Source: Paracoccaceae bacterium (lineage in GTDB: Bacteria; Pseudomonadota; Alphaproteobacteria; Rhodobacterales; Rhodobacteraceae). From it: a DNA stretch of 42,819 nucleotides. The stretch covers positions 1 through 42,819 of the forward strand of contig JAFMKS010000014.1 in assembly GCA_017852835.1 (NCBI GenBank), read 5' to 3'. The position numbers were made by a program, and so were the translations under genes. The notes below the pieces were generated by a model. The model did no database searches and was not told the DNA's origin. It was given only the letters and a program-made list of their open reading frames with translations. This document shows, in pieces, positions 27,365 to 36,869 of the stretch (position 1 is its first letter; each line of letters begins with the position of its first letter).

Positions 27365-28180
27365 TTATGCCGCTGCTGGCGCTGGCTTTGAAATACCCAA
27401 CAGCTCTTTGGCAAGGGCACGATACGCACTCGCCCCTTTTGATGCGCTATCATATGAAATTACAGGCATGGCAAACGATGGCGCCTCACTCACCCGCACG
27501 TTACGAGGAATAATCGTTTGGAACACCAATTCACCCAAATTGTCACGTGCATCCTGCTCAACCTGTTGTGACAGGTTGTTGCGTGCATCGTACATCGTTA
27601 AGACGATCCCTTCGATCCGCAGTGATGTATTCGCGCTACTTCTCACCTCTCGGATCGTCAGCATCAGCTGTGATAAACCTTCAAGTGCGAAAAATTCACT
27701 TTGCAGCGGAATTAGGACAGAATCGGATGCAACCATCGCGTTTACAGTCATCAAATTCAAAGAAGGTGGACAATCGATTAGGATATAATCAAACTGAAAA
27801 TCTGTCATCGCCGGCTGACGCAGGGCGTCATGCAATAAAAAGCTGCGTTTTTCGTTCGAAACAAGCTCCATATCAGCCGAACTTAGATCCACTGTCGATG
27901 GAACAATAAACAACCCTATCTGATCGGTTGGGTATATCACGTCGTTTAGTGACACATCACCCAACAATAAGTCATACGTGGTTAGGTTACGGTCCTCTAC
28001 TTCGATACCTAATCCGGTGGACGCGTTACCCTGCGGATCAAGGTCAATAATCAAAACTCGTTTCCCTAGTTCCGCAAGCGCTGCCCCAAGGTTTATTGTG
28101 GTCGTTGTTTTTCCAACACCACCCTTTTGATTTGTTACCGAAATAACTTTTGGCCGATTTGCTGCCAATATATTAGACAC
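27365..28180 (-). CDS. parA: chromosome partitioning ATPase ParA
   Basis: Walker-type ATPase that moves ParB-bound origins. The 271-aa protein has the deviant Walker A KGGVGKTT (19-26), Walker B-like YILIDCPPSLNLMTVNA and the typical LIPLQSEFFALEGLSQL. Its start overlaps the rsmG end by 8 bases, so it is translated as part of the rho-to-parB gene chain. Confidence 0.96.
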   Translation of the reverse strand: MSNILAANRPKVISVTNQKGGVGKTTTTINLGAALAELGKRVLIIDLDPQGNASTGLGIEVEDRNLTTYDLLLGDVSLNDVIYPTDQIGLFIVPSTVDLSSADMELVSNEKRSFLLHDALRQPAMTDFQFDYILIDCPPSLNLMTVNAMVASDSVLIPLQSEFFALEGLSQLMLTIREVRSSANTSLRIEGIVLTMYDARNNLSQQVEQDARDNLGELVFQTIIPRNVRVSEAPSFAMPVISYDSASKGASAYRALAKELLGISKPAPAAA

Positions 28181-28793
28181 GCGAAAATCCCCTGATTTTT
28201 AGTATCACCGCATTGCTATCTGTTTCACTTTTAATCGCATCGTAATCAAAAGACCAATGATTCTGAGCCATTTCAATTTCCGAAGCCCAGTTTTCTCCCT
28301 TCTGAAACAGAAATGTTGTGTTTTGATCTGAAAACTCCCATGAGAGCGTAAAAAGGTCTGTTAGCGGCGCCAACGCCCTTGCCGAAACGATATCTGATAT
28401 TGGGATCTGGGCGCTTTCTATACGCTCATTTATGACTTTTGCACTCGATAGACCCAGCTCTCTTATCGCAGTTCTAAGAAAAACCGACTTTCTTTTGTCC
28501 GATTCAACCATCGTTACATTAGTTTGCTGATCTGCGCCCTGAGCCAGTGTGGCGATGACGATACCCGGCAATCCGCCACCAGAACCAATATCCGTCCAAA
28601 TTGACGGTTTTTCGCCAAAAGCAGCAAAGTAAACTTGCGCAGAATCGATAATGTGCCTGTTCCAGATATCCGATAACGTGCTTTTAGCGACTAGATTTAT
28701 TGAGGGGTTCCATTTCTGGATAAGCGCCTCGTAAGCTCGCAACTTATCATATGTTTCACGTGAAACATTTTGTCCGAATAATTCATCACTCAT
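28173..28793 (-). CDS. rsmG: 16S rRNA (guanine527-N7)-methyltransferase
   Basis: SAM-dependent rRNA methyltransferase (GidB). The 206-aa protein has the SAM motif [14 protein letters not shown] and the early [10 protein letters not shown], whose codons are the parS site. The ATG overlaps the mnmG stop as ATGA. Normal length. Confidence 0.95.
   Translation of the reverse strand: MSDELFGQNVSRETYDKLRAYEALIQKWNPSINLVAKSTLSDIWNRHIIDSAQVYFAAFGEKPSIWTDIGSGGGLPGIVIATLAQGADQQTNVTMVESDKRKSVFLRTAIRELGLSSAKVINERIESAQIPISDIVSARALAPLTDLFTLSWEFSDQNTTFLFQKGENWASEIEMAQNHWSFDYDAIKSETDSNAVILKIRGFSRV
28752..28767. promoter_or_regulatory. parS centromere site 1, inside rsmG
   Basis: Perfect 16-bp palindrome TGTTTCACGTGAAACA, identical to the general bacterial parS consensus. 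It encodes residues 9-14 (NVSRET) of RsmG and is 1.4 kb upstream of the parB start. Confidence 0.96.
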
Positions 28794-30664
28794 GCTGACT
28801 TCCGCTGACGTTGGCCTTTTTTCAACCTTGAAAGCAGAAGCAGCAGCGCTGCTGGCGTAATTCCATCAACTTTAGCAGCTTGACTAAGGTTAATTGGTCT
28901 TGCGCGCGAAAGTTTCATGCGCAGTTCAGAGGAGAGCCCCTCAATCGCCTCATAATCGAAATCATGCGGGATTTTCAGACCCTCATCCTTTTGGATCGCC
29001 GCGATATCAAGTTTTTGACGGTCAATATAATTTGCATAAAGCGCGTCCTTGGAGATCTGATCTGCGATTTTAACGTCTACATCATGAAGATCATCATCCA
29101 ACGCCTTCAGGTCATTGAACGTAACATTTGGGAATGCAAGAACTTGGAGAAGGTTACGACGTGTGCCGTCCTGATTAATGTCTATACCTGCGTTTTGGAT
29201 TTCTTTTGGGGTATATGATGAGGTTTCTAGTATTTCACGACATTCACTCAACTGATTTGATTTTTCTTGGTACGCACTGGCACGCAGTTCGGAACAAAAT
29301 TCTCTTTCAATCGCCAGTGGCGTCAATCTTTGGTCAGCGTTATCCGCGCGCAGCGATAATCGAAACTCGGCCCGTGATGTGAACATGCGATACGGCTCTG
29401 TAACACCCCGTGTAATAAGGTCATCAACCATAACACCAATATAACTGGTTGAGCGTGAAAATTCGACGGGTTCCAATCCCCTTGCGGCCGCTGCCGCATT
29501 CAGGCCTGCGACCATACCCTGTGCCGCGGCCTCTTCATACCCGGTAGTACCATTTATTTGTCCAGCCAAATACAACCCACACACATCCTTTAACTCTAAA
29601 GTCGCTGTCAGCGATCTGGGATCGACATAGTCGTATTCAATTGCATAACCTGGCTGAAGGATTTCTACCTGCTCTAGCCCACGGATTGATCGTACATATT
29701 CATTCTGAATGTCCACTGGCAAAGACGTTGAAATCCCATTCGGGTAAATGGTGTTGTCATCAAGACCTTCTGGCTCTAGAAAAATTTGGTGAGACGTTTT
29801 ATCCGCAAATCTTACAATTTTATCCTCGATCGATGGACAATATCGCGGACCAACGCCATCAATGTGGCCACCATACATTGCAGATTTGTCCAAATTGTTC
29901 CGAATGACATCATGCGTATGTTGATTCGTGTGAGTAATTGCACATGCAACCTGACGCGCAACTGGTTTATCGTTCAGAAAACTGAACATCACAGGATCTT
30001 CATCGCCTGGCTGTTCGTCCAAAATATCCCAATTGATCGTTTTCTTGTTTAGCCGAGGAGGTGTACCTGTTTTCAATCTACCGAGTTGAAGGCCAAAATC
30101 GTCGATACGCTCGGCAAGTTTGACAGATGGGTCATCTCCCATACGCCCAGCCGCATACGACACATCTCCAATAAACACCTTCCCGCGCAGAAATGTCCCT
30201 GTCGTTAAAATAACTGCATCGCAGGTGATTTTTTCACCAGAACCCAAAACAACGCCGCCAACTCGGTCACCTCTTAATATCAAATCAATGACCTCCCCAC
30301 CAACAAAGGTGAGGTTTCGATAATTTGAAAGGATGCTTTGAATTGATTGCATGTACCGCTTGCGATCTGCCTGTACGCGTGGACCCTGAACCGCCGGTCC
30401 CTTTCGTCTATTCAAAAGACGAAATTGGATTCCAGAAAAGTCAGCAGCCGTGCCCATGATCCCATCAAGGGCATCTATTTCGCGAACCAAATGACCCTTA
30501 CCTAATCCACCAATTGCTGGGTTACAGGACATCACACCCATATCTGTTGATTTGAGCGATACCAGCGCAGTATTCGCGCCAAACCGTGCAGCCGCTGCTG
30601 CTGCTTCGCAGCCAGCGTGACCGCCCCCAACCACAATCACATCAAAATGTTTCACGTGAAACAC
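28790..30664 (-). CDS. mnmG: tRNA uridine-5-carboxymethylaminomethyl modification enzyme MnmG
   Basis: FAD enzyme that with MnmE modifies U34 of several tRNAs. It has the FAD motif [15 protein letters not shown], the [22 protein letters not shown] motif region and the C-terminal MnmE-binding domain. I take GTG 30664 (624 aa, starting [11 protein letters not shown] read as Met) because related alphaproteobacterial proteins begin [14 protein letters not shown] 30655, with AGGAG 8 bases away, and TTG 30682 are alternatives. In each case the start region includes a parS site. It follows mnmE with its start about 3 bases beyond the mnmE stop. Confidence 0.95.
   Translation of the reverse strand: MFHVKHFDVIVVGGGHAGCEAAAAAARFGANTALVSLKSTDMGVMSCNPAIGGLGKGHLVREIDALDGIMGTAADFSGIQFRLLNRRKGPAVQGPRVQADRKRYMQSIQSILSNYRNLTFVGGEVIDLILRGDRVGGVVLGSGEKITCDAVILTTGTFLRGKVFIGDVSYAAGRMGDDPSVKLAERIDDFGLQLGRLKTGTPPRLNKKTINWDILDEQPGDEDPVMFSFLNDKPVARQVACAITHTNQHTHDVIRNNLDKSAMYGGHIDGVGPRYCPSIEDKIVRFADKTSHQIFLEPEGLDDNTIYPNGISTSLPVDIQNEYVRSIRGLEQVEILQPGYAIEYDYVDPRSLTATLELKDVCGLYLAGQINGTTGYEEAAAQGMVAGLNAAAAARGLEPVEFSRSTSYIGVMVDDLITRGVTEPYRMFTSRAEFRLSLRADNADQRLTPLAIEREFCSELRASAYQEKSNQLSECREILETSSYTPKEIQNAGIDINQDGTRRNLLQVLAFPNVTFNDLKALDDDLHDVDVKIADQISKDALYANYIDRQKLDIAAIQKDEGLKIPHDFDYEAIEGLSSELRMKLSRARPINLSQAAKVDGITPAALLLLLSRLKKGQRQRKSA
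30648..30663. promoter_or_regulatory. parS centromere site 2, at the mnmG start
   Basis: A second perfect TGTTTCACGTGAAACA, 1.9 kb from the first. It covers the codons FHVKH at the beginning of MnmG and so overlaps the translation start region. Confidence 0.96.
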
Positions 30665-30666
30665 TC

Positions 30667-31953
30667 CTACTTTCCAATACAAAAGCTTGAAAAAATCTCA
30701 TCCAAGAGGGATTCAACGTCTACCCGTCCGATAAGCGTATCCAAAACTCTACATGATATCCGAAGCTCTTCTGCCCCAATATCATACATCTCTGGTCCTT
30801 GCTGAACAATCGATTCTGCATTTAACAGGTGCACCAATGCTTCATGCATCGCTATGCGATGGCGTTCACGGGTCGCAATTCCAACATCGCGCGTCATGTC
30901 GCCAAAACGCTGGGTCAACTGCTGAATTAAGCCCTCAATCCCGTTTCCGGTGTGTCCTGATATACCATCTAAATAATCACCAAAATCATCTTTTGCGCGT
31001 AAACGAATTACTGCTTCATCACCTTCGAAAGCCGCTAATTGCGATGTATCATCGTATAGATACACAATAGCATCCGCCACAGCAGCCCGATCCAGCGCGC
31101 GCGAAACACCTATCCCTTCGACAACATCATTGGTATCCCGAATACCCGCGGTATCAAGAAGTGTTACTGGAACGCCGCCTAAGTCCATTCTAACCTCAAT
31201 GACGTCACGGGTGGTACCCGCAATTTCTGATGTTATTGCAGCCTCTCTTCCTGCTAACGCGTTAAGCAAAGTCGATTTTCCCAAATTTGGTGCGCCAACA
31301 ATTGCAACTTCGAAACCACTTCTTACGCGTTCCGCAATGACGCTGCCATCAATCTCTTTGGTAATAGAATCTCTAATTTTTATAATAATATCAATGACTT
31401 CACCTGTAACATCTACAGGAACTTCTTCATCTGCAAAGTCAATTGTCGCCTCGATCAAGGATGCGGCGCGAACAAGCTTATCTCTCCAATAATTTGTAAG
31501 TTTACCAAGCTCTCCTGACAATACACGTAGGGCCTGCATTCTTTGCGCTTCAGTTTCCGAATCGATTAAATCAGCAAGTCCTTCAACCTTAGAAATATCC
31601 ATACGATTATTTTCTAACGCTCTACGTGTAAACTCACCTGCATCCGCATGACGTAAATTTTGGATTGTGCTCAGTTCACGCAAAACTGCCTGAACCACAG
31701 CGATACTTCCGTGAACATGCAACTCAACGACATCTTCACCGGTAAAGCTGTGGGGTTTTGCGAACCGCAACACCATCGCCTCATCTATGTGTGTGCCGTC
31801 CTTGCCAACCAACGATCGCACACTGGGCCGACCGGTTGGGACAGGCAGTGATGACAAAGCATTCAGCGCATTTTCAGCATCTGGTCCAGAAATCCGAACG
31901 ATAGATACCCCAGCCTTACCTTGTGCTGTTGCTAACGCAAAAATGGTATCCAT
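30667..31953 (-). CDS. mnmE: tRNA modification GTPase MnmE
   Basis: GTPase partner of MnmG. The 428-aa protein has an N-terminal folate-binding domain, a helical domain and an inserted G domain: G1 GAPNLGKS (220-227), the EIAGTTRD switch region, G3 DTAGI. The C-terminal FCIGK with C425 is conserved in the family. The expected NKxD (G4) reads AKDD here. It starts 17 bases after the rho stop codon. Confidence 0.95.
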   Translation of the reverse strand: MDTIFALATAQGKAGVSIVRISGPDAENALNALSSLPVPTGRPSVRSLVGKDGTHIDEAMVLRFAKPHSFTGEDVVELHVHGSIAVVQAVLRELSTIQNLRHADAGEFTRRALENNRMDISKVEGLADLIDSETEAQRMQALRVLSGELGKLTNYWRDKLVRAASLIEATIDFADEEVPVDVTGEVIDIIIKIRDSITKEIDGSVIAERVRSGFEVAIVGAPNLGKSTLLNALAGREAAITSEIAGTTRDVIEVRMDLGGVPVTLLDTAGIRDTNDVVEGIGVSRALDRAAVADAIVYLYDDTSQLAAFEGDEAVIRLRAKDDFGDYLDGISGHTGNGIEGLIQQLTQRFGDMTRDVGIATRERHRIAMHEALVHLLNAESIVQQGPEMYDIGAEELRISCRVLDTLIGRVDVESLLDEIFSSFCIGK

Positions 31954-31970
31954 GACCTATTCCAATACAC

Positions 31971-33242
31971 CTAGGTGTTCATCGAGTCGAAGAATTCGCC
32001 ATTTGTTTTGGTCTGTTTCAACTTTGACATCAGGAATTCGATCGCATCCGTGGTTCCCATCGGATTTAGAATACGGCGCAACACAAATGTTTTTTGGAGA
32101 TCAATCTTATCAACAAGAAGATCCTCTTTCCGCGTACCAGATTTAAGAATATCAATCGCTGGGAAGACTCGTTTATCCGCAATCTTGCGATCCAGAACAA
32201 TTTCAGAGTTACCAGTGCCCTTAAACTCTTCGAAAATAACTTCGTCCATTCGGCTGCCCGTATCAATCAAAGCGGTTGCAATAATCGTAAGAGAACCACC
32301 CTCTTCAATGTTACGTGCCGCACCAAAGAAACGCTTTGGTCGCTGCAGCGCGTTTGCATCAACACCACCTGTCAAAACCTTACCTGATGATGGAATCACC
32401 GTGTTAAATGCACGGCCCAGACGTGTGATCGAGTCTAGCAAAATCACAACGTCCCGTTTATGTTCAACCAGGCGTTTTGCCTTCTCTATTACCATCTCGG
32501 ACACCGCGACGTGACGGGATGCTGGTTCGTCGAAGGTGGATGAAATAACTTCGCCTTTAACGGAACGCTGCATGTCTGTAACTTCTTCGGGACGTTCATC
32601 AATCAACAGCACGATCAAGTAACACTCAGGGTGGTTCTGTTCGATGCTGTGCGCAATGTTTTGCAACAGAACAGTCTTACCCGTTCTGGGCGGCGCCACA
32701 ATCAGCGAACGCTGTCCTTTACCGATTGGCGCAACCAGGTCGATAACACGCGCTGAACGGTCCTTAACCGTTGGATCCTCTATTTCCATCTTCAAACGCT
32801 GATCAGGATATAGAGGTGTCAGGTTATCGAATGCGATTTTGTGACGTGCTTTTTCTGGGTCTTCGAAATTAATCTTTTCCGCTTTGATAAGCGCAAAATA
32901 TCGCTCGTTCTCATCAGGAGCTTTGATAAATCCTTCAATTGTATCACCCGTGCGCAGCGAATATTTACGAATCATATCAGGTGACACGTAAATGTCATCG
33001 GGCCCAGCAAGATAATTTGCCTCGGGTGAGCGAAGGAAACCGAAGCCATCTTGCAGCACCTCAAGAACGCCATCACCAGAGATTTCCCAGCCTTCATCCG
33101 CGCGCTCGCGAAGAATTTGGAACATCATTTCGCCTTTACGCATTGTAGATGCGTTTTCGATGTCTAAATCCTCTGCCATGGCAAGCAGGTCTTTGGGGCT
33201 TTTCGCTTTTAGCTCGGATAGGGATAACCGTTCAATGGACAT
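31971..33242 (-). CDS. rho: transcription termination factor Rho
   Basis: Hexameric RNA helicase for termination. From the ATG at 33242 it is 423 aa ([11 protein letters not shown]); AAGGGG lies 6 bases upstream, so the in-frame GTG at 33257 is rejected. It has the Rho N-terminal domain, a cold-shock-like RNA-binding domain with [10 protein letters not shown], Walker [21 protein letters not shown] and the [20 protein letters not shown] loop. First gene of the chain leading to parB. Confidence 0.97.
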   Translation of the reverse strand: MSIERLSLSELKAKSPKDLLAMAEDLDIENASTMRKGEMMFQILRERADEGWEISGDGVLEVLQDGFGFLRSPEANYLAGPDDIYVSPDMIRKYSLRTGDTIEGFIKAPDENERYFALIKAEKINFEDPEKARHKIAFDNLTPLYPDQRLKMEIEDPTVKDRSARVIDLVAPIGKGQRSLIVAPPRTGKTVLLQNIAHSIEQNHPECYLIVLLIDERPEEVTDMQRSVKGEVISSTFDEPASRHVAVSEMVIEKAKRLVEHKRDVVILLDSITRLGRAFNTVIPSSGKVLTGGVDANALQRPKRFFGAARNIEEGGSLTIIATALIDTGSRMDEVIFEEFKGTGNSEIVLDRKIADKRVFPAIDILKSGTRKEDLLVDKIDLQKTFVLRRILNPMGTTDAIEFLMSKLKQTKTNGEFFDSMNT

Positions 33243-33343
33243 ATCTTGCCCCTTCACAACTTAAAAATTTTAAAAAGAAGAATCTCACTCGGACGAGTAG
33301 ACCGTTGTCGTATACACCGATACTGGCCAATACGTCAATTCGA

Positions 33344-33793
33344 TCAGAATTTCACAACAACAGATACGACAATAATTAGCATCAAGATTGTTGGTACCTC
33401 GTTCATCATTCTATATTGACGCCCTGTTAAGGTATTCTGTGACGCTTCAAAATCCTTCCTCCGAAGGCCAAGCCAATGATGAAACCAAGTCATGCCAATC
33501 ACAGATGCGCCTTTTAACCAAGGCCAATACGCCGACCAATCTACGATCCCAGGCGTGAAGACCATCAATAAACCGCAAACCCAAGTCACAATCATTGCTG
33601 GGTTCATAATAACCCGTAGTAGTTTAAGCTCCATTACCTGAAACACCTGATCAACATCAGAACCAGTCGACGCGCGTTCAACATGATACACAAATATTCT
33701 AGGTAAATAAAAAAGACCTGCCATCCATGATATGACAGACATGATGTGTAAGGATTTTACCCAAGGATATGATATTGAGAGAAGTTCAGTCAT
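33344..33793 (-). CDS. hemJ: protoporphyrinogen IX oxidase HemJ
   Basis: Membrane enzyme of haem synthesis, formerly UPF0093/CopD-like. The 149-aa protein has four hydrophobic helices, the N-terminal KSLHIMSVISWMAGLFYLPR with H16 (a conserved haem-ligand candidate), and WFHHWLGLRRKDF in the middle. The ATG has no strong Shine-Dalgarno. It borders the putative oriC and is transcribed away from it. Confidence 0.9.
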   Translation of the reverse strand: MTELLSISYPWVKSLHIMSVISWMAGLFYLPRIFVYHVERASTGSDVDQVFQVMELKLLRVIMNPAMIVTWVCGLLMVFTPGIVDWSAYWPWLKGASVIGMTWFHHWLGLRRKDFEASQNTLTGRQYRMMNEVPTILMLIIVVSVVVKF

Positions 33794-33811
33794 AAGTGTT
33801 ATTCATCTCAG

Positions 33812-33841
33812 ATAATAATAATAATAAAGTATATATATATA
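33812..33841. repeat. AT simple repeats, candidate DNA unwinding element
   Basis: An ATA trinucleotide run (33812-33827) is followed by TATATATATATA (33830-33841). Together they make the most easily melted stretch of the region, 33 bases from the nearest DnaA-box-like site. Confidence 0.5.
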
Positions 33842-33873
33842 AAGAAGAAGATGTTGTAAGAGCCTGCATTTTC

Positions 33874-33882
33874 TGTGGATCA
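33874..33882 (-). promoter_or_regulatory. near-consensus DnaA box
   Basis: TGTGGATCA on the plus strand differs at one base from TGTGGATAA, the reverse complement of the DnaA box. It faces the perfect box at 33899. Confidence 0.55.
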
Positions 33883-33898
33883 AATGATACCCACTAAG

Positions 33899-33907
33899 TT
33901 ATCCACA
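33899..33907 (+). promoter_or_regulatory. perfect DnaA box
   Basis: TTATCCACA, an exact match to the high-affinity DnaA consensus, 25 bases from the inverted near-match. Confidence 0.75.
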
Positions 33908-34149
33908 TCACCATGATCAATATAATAACCATCATAAAAATTATTATATTATAAAATCAGATAGTTAATAGATATATAGAAGTTCTAAAAATAAGTTTTC
34001 CAAAGATGAATAACCAATATTTTATTCAAATCCACAGTGTATAAAATGCATAAAATTGTTTAATGGGTATCGTTGTTTTACACAGTGATTGGCGAAGCAA
34101 AATTATTCGACTAGTTATGTGCGCAACAATACTGAAGGTACTCACAAAC

Positions 34150-34158
34150 TTATGCACA
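34150..34158 (+). promoter_or_regulatory. near-consensus DnaA box at the maf start
   Basis: TTATGCACA has one mismatch to the DnaA consensus. It contains the maf start codon (34152-34154), so DnaA binding could also affect that gene, or the match is chance. Confidence 0.3.
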
Positions 34159-34757
34159 GCCAATCCGTTTTAATCCTGGCCTCTGGATCAGAAATTCGCA
34201 AACAATTGCTATTGAACGCAGGTCTTTCCATCGATGTTGTAAAACCAATGGTAGATGAAGAGGCGTTAAAATTGGCTTTACAGGCGGAAAATGCATCCCC
34301 GCGGGATATAGCAGATGGTTTAGCCGAAATGAAAGCAGCCCGCATTGGGAATAAGCACCCAAATTCTTTGGTATTAGGATGTGACCAAGTTTTAGAGTTT
34401 GAAAAACAGATTCTGTCTAAACCAGTCAGCAAAGAAGACGCTAAAGCACAATTATCCAAAATGTCAGGAAAACGGCACAGTTTGCTAAGTGCAGCGGTAA
34501 TCTTTCATGAATTACAGCCAATTTGGCGTCATGTCGGGCAGGTACGATTATACATGCGGACGTTATCAGATGCATTCATTGAACAATACGTAGAACGGAA
34601 TTGGCCGAACATTGCCCATTGCGTAGGTGGTTATCAAATTGAACGCGAAGGCGCACGCTTGTTTTCGCGGATTGATGGCGACATATTTAATGTTATGGGT
34701 TTACCTCTATTAGAGCTTTTGAATTATCTAACCCTAAGAGGAGATATTGACGGATGA
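34152..34757 (+). CDS. maf: Maf-family nucleoside triphosphate pyrophosphatase
   Basis: Hydrolyses non-standard or pyrimidine nucleoside triphosphates; Maf proteins have been linked to control of division. From the ATG at 34152 it is 201 aa: LILASGSEIRKQLLLNAG at the start, DEEA, the catalytic-site GCDQVLEFE, KPVSKEDA and GGYQIEREGARLF. The TTG at 34089 would add 21 residues without family resemblance. No strong ribosome binding site is seen. Its end overlaps aroE as ATGA. Confidence 0.9.
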   Translation: MHSQSVLILASGSEIRKQLLLNAGLSIDVVKPMVDEEALKLALQAENASPRDIADGLAEMKAARIGNKHPNSLVLGCDQVLEFEKQILSKPVSKEDAKAQLSKMSGKRHSLLSAAVIFHELQPIWRHVGQVRLYMRTLSDAFIEQYVERNWPNIAHCVGGYQIEREGARLFSRIDGDIFNVMGLPLLELLNYLTLRGDIDG

Positions 34758-35581
34758 ACACAGCACCCGTTGTTGCAGTTTTGGGGTATCCCATTCATCA
34801 TTCAAAATCCCCAAAAATGCATAGGTACTGGTTGGGTCAGGCTGGTTTGTCGGGATATTATGTTCCTTTGGAAATACATCCAGACAATTTTGAAGACGCC
34901 TTGAAAAACATGCCTAAATTGGGCTTTCGCGGTGCAAATGTTACCATCCCGCACAAAGAACGCGCATTAGAGATTGCAGACTTTGTTTCAGAACGTGCCC
35001 AACGTATCGGCGCGGCAAACACCTTGTATTTTGATGTAGATGGTAAAATTCACGCGGACAATACAGATGGATATGGATTTATAACGAACCTAAAAAAAGG
35101 TGCGCCAGAGTGGAGTGCAAAGGCCGGTCCCGCACTCGTTCTGGGCGCCGGGGGTGCGGCGCGGGCAATTTTAGATGCCTTGATTACTGAGGAAACGCCA
35201 GAAATATACCTGACAAACCGCACGAAAGGACGAGCTCAGGATCTGGCCCGTGAATTCGACAACGGTATCGAGGTTTTGGATTGGGACAATAAAAACTCTG
35301 TCCTTTCGGATGTAAAAACACTCATTAACACCACATCTTTGGGTATGAATGGCGAAGGTGACTTGAGATTAGACTTTTCACAACTTAGCAACGTTATGAC
35401 TGTAACCGATATTGTATACACACCGCTTGAGACAGACCTGTTGAAACATGCGAAACGACGTGGCTGCACCTGTGTTGATGGATTGGGGATGCTGATTTAT
35501 CAGGGCGTGCCGGGGTTCAGCAATTGGTTTGGTGTAAATCCTAAGGTAACGGATGAGCTTAGAGAATTGCTTTTGTCATGA
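34754..35581 (+). CDS. aroE: shikimate dehydrogenase
   Basis: NADPH-dependent reduction of 3-dehydroshikimate in aromatic amino acid synthesis. The 275-aa protein has the substrate-binding HSKSPKMHRYW, NVTIPHKE with the catalytic lysine, NTDGYGF, and the nucleotide-binding GAGGAARAI. AGGAG precedes the ATG. Overlaps maf and coaE by 4 bases each. Confidence 0.96.
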   Translation: MNTAPVVAVLGYPIHHSKSPKMHRYWLGQAGLSGYYVPLEIHPDNFEDALKNMPKLGFRGANVTIPHKERALEIADFVSERAQRIGAANTLYFDVDGKIHADNTDGYGFITNLKKGAPEWSAKAGPALVLGAGGAARAILDALITEETPEIYLTNRTKGRAQDLAREFDNGIEVLDWDNKNSVLSDVKTLINTTSLGMNGEGDLRLDFSQLSNVMTVTDIVYTPLETDLLKHAKRRGCTCVDGLGMLIYQGVPGFSNWFGVNPKVTDELRELLLS

Positions 35582-36171
35582 CCTTTAAATTGGGCCTTAC
35601 TGGATCAATCGGCATGGGAAAATCGACGACTGCCAAGATGTTTGCAGAGTTGGGCATCCCTGTCTGGGATGCAGATGCCGCGGTTCATAAGTTGTATTCC
35701 ACAGGCGGCGCAGCCGTTTCCGCGATTCAAGAACTGTATCCAGAGGCGATCGAACATGGAGAAGTTTCACGCCCAGCACTGAAACGCCTTATTCAATCTA
35801 ACGAAAACGTCCTTGGTGAGTTAGAACGTATCGTACACCCACTTGTAGCTGCCGATCGCCAAAATTTCATTGGGACATCGGACTCAGATATTGTTTTGTT
35901 GGATATCCCGCTATTGTTTGAGACGAACGGTGACAAAGATATGGATGCTATAGCATGTGTTGATATCGACCCTGAAACACAGCGCGAACGGGTGCTTAAG
36001 CGTAATACAATGACAGAAGAGCAGTTTGAACAAATCCTTAACAAACAGTTACCAAATGACATAAAGTGCAGCCAATCTGATTTTGTGATAAAAACTGACA
36101 ACCTCGATCATGCAAAAGAACAAATCGCTCATATTATTGGGTTAATTCGGAAAGACTACATCAATGCGTGA
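35578..36171 (+). CDS. coaE: dephospho-CoA kinase
   Basis: Last step of coenzyme A synthesis. The 197-aa protein has the P-loop GSIGMGKST (residues 9-17), WDADAAVHKLY and the DIPLLFE motif. Coupled to aroE by ATGA and overlapping dnaQ by 8 bases. Confidence 0.96.
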   Translation: MTFKLGLTGSIGMGKSTTAKMFAELGIPVWDADAAVHKLYSTGGAAVSAIQELYPEAIEHGEVSRPALKRLIQSNENVLGELERIVHPLVAADRQNFIGTSDSDIVLLDIPLLFETNGDKDMDAIACVDIDPETQRERVLKRNTMTEEQFEQILNKQLPNDIKCSQSDFVIKTDNLDHAKEQIAHIIGLIRKDYINA

Positions 36172-36868
36172 AATCGTAATGGACACTGAAACTACAGGGT
36201 TTGACCCAGAAAGTGGTGATCGTATTGTTGAAATTGGCGGCGTGGAACTGTTCAACCATGTTCCAACGGGAAATGTATATCATCAATATATCAACCCAGA
36301 ACGAAGCATGCCACAAGAGGCGTTTGAGGTTCATGGTTTGGGTGATGACTTCCTGCGCGATAAGCCTGTTTTTTCAAAAATTGCACAAGATTTTTTGGAT
36401 TTCGTTGGTGATGCAAAGCTTGTCATCCACAATGCATCATTTGATATGAAATTCCTAAATGCAGAATTGAAATGGATTGGAAAACCCGCCCTCCCGTGGG
36501 AACAGGCCATTGATACATTGGCCATCGCAAGAAAAAAGTTCCCTGGATCCCCGGCATCCTTGGACGCCTTATGTCGGCGGTTCAATATTGATAACTCGTC
36601 CCGAACATTGCACGGCGCATTGTTGGACTCGGAAATTTTGGCGGAAGTTTATCTAGAGCTTATCGGCGGAAAGCAGCCAGATTTTGCACTTGATACAAGT
36701 GCTGCGCAAAGCAAAACAACGCTGAAAGATGCAGGCCATCAGAACTGGAAACCAGTGCCAAGGCCCAATAAATTACCCAGCAGAGTTTCTGAAAAGGAAA
36801 AGGCAGCTCATGCTGCCTTTATTGAGAAACTTGGGGACTCGTCACTTTGGTCAAAATGGTCCAATTAG
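36164..36868 (+). CDS. dnaQ: DNA polymerase III epsilon subunit (proofreading exonuclease)
   Basis: 3'-5' exonuclease of the replicase. The 234-aa protein has Exo I with D7 and E9 (MDTETTGFDP), Exo II in HNASFDMKFLN and Exo III in HGALLDSEILAEVYLEL. The C-terminal tail beyond about 180 is the polymerase-binding part. The stop is one base from the secB stop. A strong hairpin near its 3' end probably terminates secB on the other strand. Confidence 0.95.
   Translation: MREIVMDTETTGFDPESGDRIVEIGGVELFNHVPTGNVYHQYINPERSMPQEAFEVHGLGDDFLRDKPVFSKIAQDFLDFVGDAKLVIHNASFDMKFLNAELKWIGKPALPWEQAIDTLAIARKKFPGSPASLDALCRRFNIDNSSRTLHGALLDSEILAEVYLELIGGKQPDFALDTSAAQSKTTLKDAGHQNWKPVPRPNKLPSRVSEKEKAAHAAFIEKLGDSSLWSKWSN
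36799..36820 (-). terminator. likely secB terminator, located inside dnaQ
   Basis: AAAGGCAGC (36799-36807) and GCTGCCTTT (36812-36820) form a perfect 9-bp stem with a 4-base loop. On the minus strand it begins about 50 bases after the secB stop and is followed by TCCTTTTC. The same bases encode KAAHAAF of DnaQ. Confidence 0.55.
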
Positions 36869-36869
36869 A

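Larger units (their letters stand above)
33794..34151. other. putative chromosomal replication origin (oriC)
   Basis: Gene-free, AT-rich stretch of 358 bases at the point where minus-strand genes (parB to hemJ) give way to plus-strand genes (maf to dnaQ). It contains a perfect DnaA box TTATCCACA, the near match TGTGGATCA, weaker matches such as AAATCCACA (34028-34036), and AT-only tracts suited to unwinding. parA, parB and two parS sites are within 6 kb. hemJ-side and maf-aroE-coaE-dnaQ-side neighbours agree with origin surroundings I know from related alphaproteobacteria. Sequence evidence only. Confidence 0.75.

Noticed and set aside
31975-32514. 179-residue open frame antisense to rho
   Set aside because: Shadow of rho; rho motifs are intact throughout.
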